This document shows, piece after piece, positions 1 to 5,356 of a stretch of 5,356 nucleotides of DNA. Each line of letters opens with the position of its first letter. Positions within the stretch are counted from its first letter, which is position 1. The stretch comes from an uncultured Ruminococcus sp. Its GTDB lineage: Bacteria > Bacillota > Clostridia > Oscillospirales > Ruminococcaceae. The DNA is taken from positions 1 through 5,356 of the forward strand of contig CAMHBN010000151.1 of assembly GCA_946183385.1 (NCBI GenBank). Reading direction: 5' to 3'. A program made the translations under genes and the position numbers. The notes beneath the pieces are model-generated. The model ran no database searches. It was given only the letters and a program-made list of their open reading frames with translations, and was not told where the DNA came from.

Positions 1-139
1 AGTGGTCGGGATTTTACGTTGTGTATACAGAAATAAGAATGGCGGTATATAGCCAAATTATGCATTTTGATACGATTTACTGTTAAATGTTGCCAGTTTT
101 TCTTCTCTTTCCACACTATCCTTTTGCTATTATGTGTGC

Positions 140-168
140 TTGACTTTAGCTCGGGTATGTTTTATACT
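140..168 (+). promoter_or_regulatory. SigA-type promoter of nrdDG
   Basis: A -35 element TTGACT (140-145) and a -10 element TATACT (163-168) are separated by 17 nt. Each differs from the SigA consensus at one base. The predicted transcription start is near 175, giving a leader of about 49 nt before the nrdD ATG at 224. Because transcription would begin downstream of 134, this promoter also argues against the longer reading of nrdD that starts there. The call is by motif only. Confidence 0.72.
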
Positions 169-191
169 AATATACAGAGACAAGTCAGGAG

Positions 192-207
192 ACACAACAT
201 ATAGTAA
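192..207 (+). promoter_or_regulatory. Candidate NrdR box in the nrdD leader
   Basis: The 16-mer ACACAACATATAGTAA matches the known NrdR-box consensus acaCwAtATaTwGtgt at 13 of 16 positions, including 9 of the 10 core positions (195-204). NrdR is the ATP-cone repressor of ribonucleotide reductase genes, and its boxes normally occur as pairs about 31-32 bp apart near nrd promoters. This site lies just downstream of the predicted transcription start. The only weak partner I can see is at about 165-180 (roughly 9 of 16), overlapping the -10 element, and its 27-bp offset is not the usual one. The location upstream of nrdD supports the call; the missing canonical partner weakens it. Confidence 0.45.
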
Positions 208-209
208 TC

Positions 210-215
210 AGGAGG
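210..215 (+). promoter_or_regulatory. Ribosome binding site that fixes the nrdD start
   Basis: AGGAGG lies 8 nt upstream of the ATG at 224, the expected spacing for a strong Shine-Dalgarno site. The alternative in-frame ATG at 134 has no such site and lies upstream of the predicted transcription start. Confidence 0.85.
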
Positions 216-223
216 TTAAGGAA

Positions 224-2542
224 ATGATAATCCATATTATTAAAAGAGACGGTCGAAAAGTCCCTTTTAATATTGAGAAGATCGCTAACGCTATCTTCAA
301 GGCTGCCCAGTCATGCGGCGGTACCGATTTCAGCGTTGCGATGGACACTGCCGCGGATGTCTGCAAGCTCTACGAAGACGAGAATCCCGGCAAGGTTCCC
401 ACGGTTGAAGAGATCCAGGACCTCGTTGAGAAAACCCTTATCGAAAAAGGTCACGCAAAGACGGCTAAGGCTTACATTCTCTATCGTTACGAGCGCACAC
501 GCTCACGTGAGATGAAGACTAACCTGATGTGCGTACTCAATGAGCTGACCTTCAGTGCCGCAAAAGACAGCGACATTAAACGTGAGAACGCCAATATAGA
601 CGGTGATACCGCCATGGGCACGATGCTCAAATACGGTTCGGTATCAGCAAAGGAATACTACGGGATGTATGTCCTCGAGCCCAAGCACGCAAAGGCTCAC
701 CGTGAGGGCGATATACACATCCACGATCTCGATTTCTACACGCTTACTACTACCTGTACACAGATAGACCTCAAGAAGCTCTTCACCAACGGTTTTTCGA
801 CCGGTCACGGCTTCCTGAGAGAGCCTAACGATATATCGAGCTACTCTGCACTCGCTTGTATAGCGATACAGTCAAACCAGAACGACCAGCACGGCGGTCA
901 GAGCGTTCCCACGTTCGACTATGCTATGGCGGACGGCGTAAGAAAGACCTACGTAAGCCGCTATATCGCGAATGTTGGCAGAGCTCTCCAGCTCCTCGCA
1001 GGCAAAGAGGACGGAAATGACATCGCCAAGGAGATCGAAAAGGAGCTTCTTGAGAAGAACGGGCTCGTACCTGTCCTTGCGAACGACAACGGATACAGCG
1101 AGAAAGAGTTCGAGCTTCTCCTCGGTCAGACTGACGAGGAAACCGCAAAGAAGATCCAGGACTTCTCCCGCAAGAACGCCGAGAAGGAGACCGACAGGGC
1201 TACGTATCAGGCTATGGAGGCACTCATCCATAACCTCAATACGATGAACAGCCGTGCGGGTGCACAGACTCCGTTCAGCTCGATAAACTACGGTACAGAT
1301 ACATCTCCCGAGGGAAGAATGGTCATCAAGAACGTTCTCCTCGCGCAGGAAGCGGGTCTCGGTAACGGCGAGACACCTATCTTCCCGATACATATATTCA
1401 AGATAAAGGACGGTATAAACTACAACCCAACCGATCCGAACTACGACTTATTCAAGCTCGCGTGCAGAGTTTCTGCAAAGCGACTGTTCCCTAACTTCTC
1501 TTTCATAGACGCTCCCTATAATCTCCAGTATTATAAGGAGGGCAATCCCGATACCGAGATCGCGTACATGGGCTGCCGTACAAGAGTTATCGGCAATAAC
1601 TACGACCCTTCACGCGAGATAGTAACAGGCAGAGGAAACCTCAGCTTCACTTCCATCAATCTTCCCCGTATAGCTATCAAGTCCGACCACAACGTGGGTC
1701 TGTTCTTCGATAAGCTCGACGAGATGATGGATCTCGCTATCGAACAGCTCATGCACCGCTTCCGTATCCAGTGCCAGAAGCACGTTAGAAACTTCCCGTT
1801 CCTTATGGGTCAGGGGATATGGATAGATTCCGACAAGCTCGGTCCCGACGATACTATTGAGGAAGTGCTCAAGCACGGTACTCTTTCCGTCGGCTTCATC
1901 GGACTTGCCGAGACGCTCAAGGCACTCATCGGCGCTCACCACGGTGAGAGCGAAGAGGCTCGCGAACTCGGACTTGAGATAGTCGGAGCTATGCGCAAGC
2001 GCCTCGATGAGGAAGCAAAGAGAACAGGTCTCAACTTCTCACTTCTCGCAACTCCCGCTGAGGGACTTTCGGGACGTTTCGTCCGCATGGACGCAAAGAA
2101 GTACGGCATAATCGAGGGCGTTACCGACCGCGATTACTACACCAACTCCTTCCACGTACCCGTTTACTATCCTATCAGCGCATTCGAGAAGATCAAGATA
2201 GAGGCTCCGTACCATGCACTCACGAACGCAGGTCACATCAGCTACATCGAGCTCGACGGCGACCCGCTCGAAAACCTCGCTGCTTTCGAGAAGATAGTTC
2301 GCTGCATGAAGGAGTCGGGTATCGGCTACGGAGCTATCAATCACCCCGTTGACCGCGACCCGTGCTGCGGCTACACAGGTATCATCGGTGATGTTTGCCC
2401 GTGCTGCGGACGCAAGGAGCACTCCAACGATGTTGCCTTCGACCGTATCAGACGTATCACAGGCTACCTCGTAGGTACGCTTGACCGCTTCAACGACGGA
2501 AAGCGCGCTGAGGAGCACGACAGAGTAAAGCATAACGTTTAA
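224..2542 (+). CDS. nrdD: Anaerobic (class III) ribonucleoside-triphosphate reductase, large subunit
   Basis: This is a cytoplasmic glycyl-radical enzyme of 772 residues that reduces ribonucleoside triphosphates to deoxyribonucleotides under anaerobic conditions. Residues 1 to about 92 form an ATP-cone, the allosteric activity domain, beginning with the KRDGRKVPF motif at 7-15. The catalytic NRDD barrel follows: HIHDLDF leads to Cys178 (in TTTCTQIDL), then the motif NSRAGAQTPFSS at 342-353, and Cys451 in YMGCRTR, the likely thiyl-radical cysteine. A cysteine-rich zinc-site region at 714-728 precedes the glycyl-radical motif RITGYL, with Gly747 as the predicted radical site, and the conserved tail RFNDGKRAEEHDRVKH. 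I chose the start at 224 because of the AGGAGG site, and because the protein then opens directly with the ATP-cone; the 30 extra residues from 134 look unlike the family. nrdG follows in the same operon. A charged segment at about 260-325 makes the barrel longer than in the E. coli and T4 enzymes. Confidence 0.97.
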   Translation: MIIHIIKRDGRKVPFNIEKIANAIFKAAQSCGGTDFSVAMDTAADVCKLYEDENPGKVPTVEEIQDLVEKTLIEKGHAKTAKAYILYRYERTRSREMKTNLMCVLNELTFSAAKDSDIKRENANIDGDTAMGTMLKYGSVSAKEYYGMYVLEPKHAKAHREGDIHIHDLDFYTLTTTCTQIDLKKLFTNGFSTGHGFLREPNDISSYSALACIAIQSNQNDQHGGQSVPTFDYAMADGVRKTYVSRYIANVGRALQLLAGKEDGNDIAKEIEKELLEKNGLVPVLANDNGYSEKEFELLLGQTDEETAKKIQDFSRKNAEKETDRATYQAMEALIHNLNTMNSRAGAQTPFSSINYGTDTSPEGRMVIKNVLLAQEAGLGNGETPIFPIHIFKIKDGINYNPTDPNYDLFKLACRVSAKRLFPNFSFIDAPYNLQYYKEGNPDTEIAYMGCRTRVIGNNYDPSREIVTGRGNLSFTSINLPRIAIKSDHNVGLFFDKLDEMMDLAIEQLMHRFRIQCQKHVRNFPFLMGQGIWIDSDKLGPDDTIEEVLKHGTLSVGFIGLAETLKALIGAHHGESEEARELGLEIVGAMRKRLDEEAKRTGLNFSLLATPAEGLSGRFVRMDAKKYGIIEGVTDRDYYTNSFHVPVYYPISAFEKIKIEAPYHALTNAGHISYIELDGDPLENLAAFEKIVRCMKESGIGYGAINHPVDRDPCCGYTGIIGDVCPCCGRKEHSNDVAFDRIRRITGYLVGTLDRFNDGKRAEEHDRVKHNV

Positions 2543-2548
2543 GGTGAT
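2541..2548 (+). promoter_or_regulatory. nrdG ribosome binding site overlapping the nrdD stop
   Basis: AAGGTGAT shares GGTGAT with the extended Shine-Dalgarno sequence and sits just before the nrdG ATG at 2552. Its first two bases are part of the nrdD TAA stop (2540-2542). This arrangement suggests translational coupling of the activase to the reductase, which is inference. Confidence 0.65.
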
Positions 2549-2551
2549 AAA

Positions 2552-3052
2552 ATGGAACTCAGGATTGCGGGAACTGCCAATGATTCTATAGTTGACGGTC
2601 CCGGAATAAGATTTACGATATTCACTCAGGGCTGTCCGCACAACTGTAAGGGCTGCCACAACCCGCAGACCCACGACTTCAATGGTGGCGAGGTCGTCGA
2701 TACTGCGGAGCTCCTCGCAAAGGCAAAGGAGAATCCGCTGCTGGACGGCGTTACATTCAGCGGTGGTGAGCCCTTCTGTCAGGCGGAAGCGCTTGCTGAG
2801 CTCGGGGAGCAGATTAAGGCTCTCGGGCTGAACATAATCACGTATACAGGCTATACCTTCGAGCACCTTTATGAGCACCGCGCCGAAAACGGCTGGGGCA
2901 GGCTGCTCGGAGTGACTGACTACCTCATAGACGGTCCCTTTATCCTTGAACAGAAGGACTGGGAGATTAAGTTCAGAGGAAGCAGCAATCAGCGGTATAT
3001 CGACTGCAAGGCAAGCTTGGAGCAGGGCAGGGCAGTGGAGTGCGAGCCGTAA
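2552..3052 (+). CDS. nrdG: Anaerobic ribonucleotide reductase activating protein (radical SAM)
   Basis: This 166-residue protein is the activase of NrdD. It uses a [4Fe-4S] cluster and S-adenosylmethionine to abstract hydrogen from the C-terminal glycine of NrdD and create the glycyl radical. The cluster motif CxxxCxxC is present as CPHNCKGC, with Cys28, Cys32 and Cys35, preceded by the family-typical DGPGIRFTIFTQG (15-27). The SAM-binding glycine-rich motif FSGGEP is at 69-74. DYLIDGPF (123-130) and the closing RGSSNQRYID (142-151) are typical of NrdG, and the length is normal for this small single-domain activase. The gene begins 9 nt after nrdD, with no promoter or terminator between them, so it is almost certainly co-transcribed. 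The cytoplasmic location and partner follow from the family; no key residue is missing. Confidence 0.96.
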   Translation: MELRIAGTANDSIVDGPGIRFTIFTQGCPHNCKGCHNPQTHDFNGGEVVDTAELLAKAKENPLLDGVTFSGGEPFCQAEALAELGEQIKALGLNIITYTGYTFEHLYEHRAENGWGRLLGVTDYLIDGPFILEQKDWEIKFRGSSNQRYIDCKASLEQGRAVECEP

Positions 3053-3062
3053 ACATAAAAAC

Positions 3063-3099
3063 AAAACCGTTATCGGAGCTCTTCCGATAACGGTTTTTT
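3063..3099. terminator. Bidirectional intrinsic terminator between nrdG and the MATE gene
   Basis: A perfect 15-bp inverted repeat, arms 3063-3077 and 3083-3097 with core CCGTTATCGGA, closes a 5-nt loop (GCTCT). On the plus strand it is followed by six T residues (3094-3099), 11 nt after the nrdG stop. On the minus strand the hairpin is followed by a T-rich tract, the complement of the A-rich stretch 3051-3066. It can therefore end both convergent transcripts. The MATE stop codon (3098-3100 read on the minus strand) directly abuts the hairpin and overlaps the plus-strand T-run. Confidence 0.92.
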
Positions 3100-4465
3100 A
3101 TTGTAATTTTGCTTTCTGGTGCTTGCTCATAAAGTGCAGCATGATGTAGAATACGACCGTTTCGATGAGGAATGTGGCTGACCACGATATCATATAGGAC
3201 GAGTAGAGTATTTCAAGCGTGTGATATTTCGGTATCTGGAATACCGTGTATATCCATAGTATGCGGAATCCGCACACGCCTGCCACCGTAATGAACATCG
3301 GCGCTATGCTGCTTCCGATACCTCGGAGCATACCCGTTGCCACGTCCATTATGCCGCACAGGAAGTAGGGGAGGCATATAAACATCAGCCTTATTACGCC
3401 GTATTTTATAGCCTCGTCGGAGTCGGTGATGTATATCGAGAGCAGGGGACGTGCAAGCAGCACTGACAGTCCCCCGAGCGAGACGCCTGCTCCGAATGCG
3501 AGGGCAAGGCAGGCAAGCATTATCTTGCGGATACGGTCGAATCTGCCTGCTCCGTGATTCTGCCCCGCGTAGTTGAGGGCGCTCTGGCTGACGGAATTCA
3601 TCGAGATATAGACAAATCCCTCGATATTCTGCGCCGCGGCGTTGCCTGACATCACTATCGAACCGAACGAGTTGACTGAGGACTGAATGATAACGTTTGA
3701 TATCGAGAACAGCGAGCCCTGTATTCCCGCAGGAAAGCCTATCCTTACGATTTTCATGAGCTGTCGTCCGTATATGTGCATTTCCCGCAGCCTGAGCTTG
3801 CACGCGTCCTCACGTCTCATAAGTGCCCATACTACAAGCGCCGCCGACATTACCTGTGACAGCGCGGTTGCGAGGGCGACTCCCGCCACGTCCATTCTCA
3901 GGACGATAACGAAAAAGAGGTTCAGCAGTACATTTACTACGCCCGCACCAGTGAGGAAGTACAGCGGGGACTTCGTATCACCCGCTGCACGGAGTATTGC
4001 TCCGCCGAAATTGTAGAGCGTGCTTGCGATTATTCCCGAAAAGTAGATGCGCATATATGTTGCGGACAGCCCGATGACGTTGTCGGGAGTGCCCATGAGC
4101 GAGAGTATCCATCTTGCGCCGACTATGCCCACTACCGTAAGAAAAGCTCCGCATATCGTGGCTAAGGGGATAGCGGTATGTACGGTGCGTCGTACGTCCT
4201 CGTCCTTGCCTGCGCCTATTCCGTGGGCTACGGTCACGCCTGCTCCTACCGAGAGCCCGATGAAAAGGTTTACGAGCAGGTTTATCACAGCTCCGCACGC
4301 GCCGACTGCTGCGACTGATATGCTTCCGCAGAAGCGTCCCACGACGACGAGGTCAGCGGCATTGAAGAGCAGCTGCAGTACGCCCGTGAGAACTATGGGG
4401 ACTGTATATGCGATCAGTCCTTTAAGAAGCGGTCCTTCGGTAAGGTCCGCTGAATTCCTGCGCAC
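3098..4465 (-). CDS. MATE-family multidrug/sodium-type efflux transporter
   Basis: This is a 455-residue, strongly hydrophobic inner-membrane protein of the multidrug and toxin extrusion family. Such carriers export cationic drugs or metabolites using a Na+ or H+ gradient; the substrate here cannot be read from sequence. The N-terminus has the signature DLTEGPLLKG (7-16), followed by a first membrane helix with LLFNAADLVVVGRF. Asp38 in that helix lies where a conserved, cation-linked acidic residue is expected in MATE proteins. About 12 membrane segments are discernible. The two-fold internal repeat shows in LRAAGDTKSP (158-167) and LRGIGSSIAP (380-389), each at the end of an equivalent helix. 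Length is normal for the family. The start is a GTG codon with AAGGAG 9 nt upstream. The gene has its own consensus promoter, converges on nrdG and shares its terminator. The family is certain; the subfamily (MepA-like, DinF-like or other) is not. Confidence 0.93.
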   Translation of the reverse strand: MRRNSADLTEGPLLKGLIAYTVPIVLTGVLQLLFNAADLVVVGRFCGSISVAAVGACGAVINLLVNLFIGLSVGAGVTVAHGIGAGKDEDVRRTVHTAIPLATICGAFLTVVGIVGARWILSLMGTPDNVIGLSATYMRIYFSGIIASTLYNFGGAILRAAGDTKSPLYFLTGAGVVNVLLNLFFVIVLRMDVAGVALATALSQVMSAALVVWALMRREDACKLRLREMHIYGRQLMKIVRIGFPAGIQGSLFSISNVIIQSSVNSFGSIVMSGNAAAQNIEGFVYISMNSVSQSALNYAGQNHGAGRFDRIRKIMLACLALAFGAGVSLGGLSVLLARPLLSIYITDSDEAIKYGVIRLMFICLPYFLCGIMDVATGMLRGIGSSIAPMFITVAGVCGFRILWIYTVFQIPKYHTLEILYSSYMISWSATFLIETVVFYIMLHFMSKHQKAKLQ

Positions 4466-4474
4466 CGCAGGTCA

Positions 4475-4480
4475 CTCCTT
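4475..4480 (-). promoter_or_regulatory. Ribosome binding site supporting a GTG start for the MATE gene
   Basis: On the minus strand AAGGAG lies 9 nt before the GTG at 4465-4463. No ATG is better placed, and translation from this GTG gives the family-typical N-terminus, so the GTG start is well supported. Confidence 0.8.
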
Positions 4481-4499
4481 TCACTTTCCATATTTATTC

Positions 4500-4528
4500 A
4501 TTATATTCCTGCGAGCTGGATTTGTCAA
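4500..4528 (-). promoter_or_regulatory. Perfect-consensus SigA promoter of the MATE gene
   Basis: On the minus strand there is an exact TTGACA (-35; plus-strand positions 4523-4528) and an exact TATAAT (-10; 4500-4505), separated by exactly 17 nt. The predicted start is near 4493, leaving a leader of about 27 nt that contains the AAGGAG site. A fully consensus promoter predicts strong expression unless a repressor binds; I saw no clear operator palindrome over it. Confidence 0.85.
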
Positions 4529-4579
4529 TAGATAAAATATGAAATAAGCCGTCGGCAGTGCTTAAAATGTGACAGAACG

Positions 4580-4591
4580 GAAAAATTTTTC
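4580..4591. repeat. 12-bp A/T palindrome upstream of the lipoprotein promoter
   Basis: GAAAAATTTTTC is a perfect palindrome ending 9 nt before the -35 element at 4601. With the AT-rich stretch up to 4600 it could act as an UP element for RNA polymerase alpha subunit, or simply as bent A-tract DNA. No specific binding protein can be named. Confidence 0.35.
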
Positions 4592-4600
4592 AAATAACTA

Positions 4601-4629
4601 TGGACAAACCCGAAAAAATAGTGTATAAT
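4601..4629 (+). promoter_or_regulatory. SigA-type promoter of the lipoprotein gene
   Basis: TGGACA (-35; 4601-4606, one mismatch) and an exact TATAAT (-10; 4624-4629) are separated by 17 nt. The predicted start is near 4636, about 37 nt ahead of the ATG at 4673. It is divergent from the MATE promoter, with about 72 bp between the two -35 elements. Confidence 0.82.
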
Positions 4630-4672
4630 GTTATGGTATATGAAATCTTTACACTTTCGGAGGCTAATCGAA

Positions 4673-5356
4673 ATGAATAATTTAAGAAAAATTGCGGCGG
4701 CAGGTCTGTCGGTCGCACTTTCTGCGTCTATGGTCGGCTGTACGCCTGCTATCGGAGCGGGCTCAAAGAACGCCATGACCATCGACGGATATGAAGTTCC
4801 CGCGGGACTTTTCGTTTACTATACGCTTCAGGGCTACAATGAGGCTGCAAACGAGCTCTACAACAAGAATGGCACTTCTCCCTCGGTAGATGACGTTAAG
4901 GGCACGAATATCGAGGAGACCGATTCCACGGACTGGATCCAGAACAAGGCTACTAAATACTGCAAGGACTTCGTTGCTGTTCAGAGAGAATTCGAGCTCA
5001 TCGGCGGCGAGCTTACCTCCGAAGAAAAGGATGAGGCAGCTCAGATGGCTGAGTATTACTACGAACAGTATCCCAGTTATGCTGACAACGGTATCAGCCT
5101 TGATACTATGAAGCTCATGGCTGAGAGCTCATACAAGGAGCAGAAGATATTCGAGTATTACTACGGCTTCGAGGGCGAAAAGGGCTGCTCGGAGGATGAG
5201 TTGAAGGATTATTTCAACGACAACTTTGCACGTGTAAAGTACGTATCCATCAGCCTTCTTGATGCTGACGGAAACAAGGTATCTGAGGATAAGGAGAGAA
5301 GCCTACGCAAAAAGGCTGATGAATACGTCGCTCAGATAAATGACAAGGCAAGAGAG
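4673..5356 (+). CDS. PrsA/SurA-like lipoprotein, putative foldase (partial, 3' end outside window)
   Basis: The frame is open from ATG 4673 to the window edge (228 codons) and lacks its C-terminus. GGAGG (4659-4663) lies 9 nt upstream. The N-terminus is a lipoprotein signal peptide: MNNLRK, a hydrophobic stretch, then MVGC with Cys23 as the predicted lipidated residue, so the protein should be anchored on the outer face of the membrane. The mature part begins with AMTIDGYEVPAGLFVYY (34-50), like the start of SurA/PrsA N-terminal chaperone domains. A charged helical region follows at about 85-165, then SEDELKDYFNDNFARVKYVSISL (173-195), which resembles the junction where a parvulin peptidyl-prolyl isomerase domain begins in PrsA proteins. 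The expected catalytic His of the parvulin xxHIL motif is not seen; VSISL stands in its place. It may be a chaperone-only PrsA homologue. Lipoprotein status is well supported; the foldase role is inferred from weak motifs. Confidence 0.8.
   Translation, partial: MNNLRKIAAAGLSVALSASMVGCTPAIGAGSKNAMTIDGYEVPAGLFVYYTLQGYNEAANELYNKNGTSPSVDDVKGTNIEETDSTDWIQNKATKYCKDFVAVQREFELIGGELTSEEKDEAAQMAEYYYEQYPSYADNGISLDTMKLMAESSYKEQKIFEYYYGFEGEKGCSEDELKDYFNDNFARVKYVSISLLDADGNKVSEDKERSLRKKADEYVAQINDKARE

Noticed and set aside
1..65. A possible divergent gene start (minus-strand ATG at 65) running off the left edge
   Set aside because: There are only 22 codons in view, with no Shine-Dalgarno sequence upstream and no recognisable protein sequence.
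80..97. A Rex-like half-site (CTGTTAA) upstream of nrdD
   Set aside because: Only one half resembles the Rex site; the second half does not match.
79..104. A weak hairpin (ACTG/CAGT) followed by a T-run, as a terminator for an upstream gene
   Set aside because: The stem is only 4 bp with an 11-nt loop, too weak to call.
872..1393. A 173-codon minus-strand open frame within nrdD
   Set aside because: It is a shadow of the nrdD reading frame, with no family resemblance and no fitting promoter or ribosome site noted.
2039..3064. A 341-codon open frame on the minus strand opposite nrdD and nrdG
   Set aside because: It lies antisense to two certain genes, spans their junction, has no recognisable domain, and arises from codon bias in the plus-strand genes.
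3213..3803. A 196-codon open frame on the same strand as the MATE gene, in another frame
   Set aside because: The Arg/His-rich composition is typical of an out-of-frame reading, and the MATE frame is unambiguous.
4525..4782. An 85-codon minus-strand open frame across the lipoprotein start
   Set aside because: It overlaps both divergent promoters and the lipoprotein signal peptide and shows no recognisable domain.
1..5356. A novel defence, mobile or biosynthetic system
   Set aside because: All complete genes belong to well-known families with normal architecture. No repeats, integrase, transposase, toxin-antitoxin pair or unusual gene cluster is visible.

Overview
The window looks like ordinary chromosome from an anaerobic, low-to-mid GC Bacillota bacterium, most likely a Ruminococcus-like member of the Oscillospiraceae. 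This placement is inference. It rests on strong Shine-Dalgarno sites, SigA-type promoters with 17-nt spacers, an oxygen-sensitive class III ribonucleotide reductase, a MATE transporter of the DLTEGPLLK type, and a lipoprotein signal peptide of a kind common in that family.

Layout, left to right. Positions 1-133 hold no supportable gene. A SigA-like promoter (140-168) and a candidate NrdR operator (192-207) precede nrdD (224-2542, +), and nrdG (2552-3052, +) follows 9 nt later. A strong hairpin (3063-3099) serves as a shared terminator between nrdG and the convergent MATE-family efflux gene (3098-4465, -). The hairpin's T-run overlaps the MATE stop codon. Positions 4466-4672 form a divergent promoter region: a perfect-consensus promoter for the MATE gene on the minus strand, and a near-consensus promoter for a PrsA/SurA-like lipoprotein gene on the plus strand. 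The lipoprotein gene starts at 4673 and runs off the window after 228 codons.

How the genes work together. NrdD reduces ribonucleoside triphosphates to deoxyribonucleotides without oxygen. NrdG is the radical-SAM activase that installs the glycyl radical on NrdD, so the two form one functional operon. The MATE transporter and the lipoprotein have their own promoters, and nothing in the sequence ties them to dNTP synthesis.

I found no RNA genes, CRISPR arrays, insertion sequences or phage genes, and no convincing new multi-gene system. The points most worth a second look are the operator-like sequences at the nrdD promoter, the altered zinc-site cysteine pattern near the NrdD C-terminus, and the lipoprotein's apparent lack of the first parvulin catalytic histidine.
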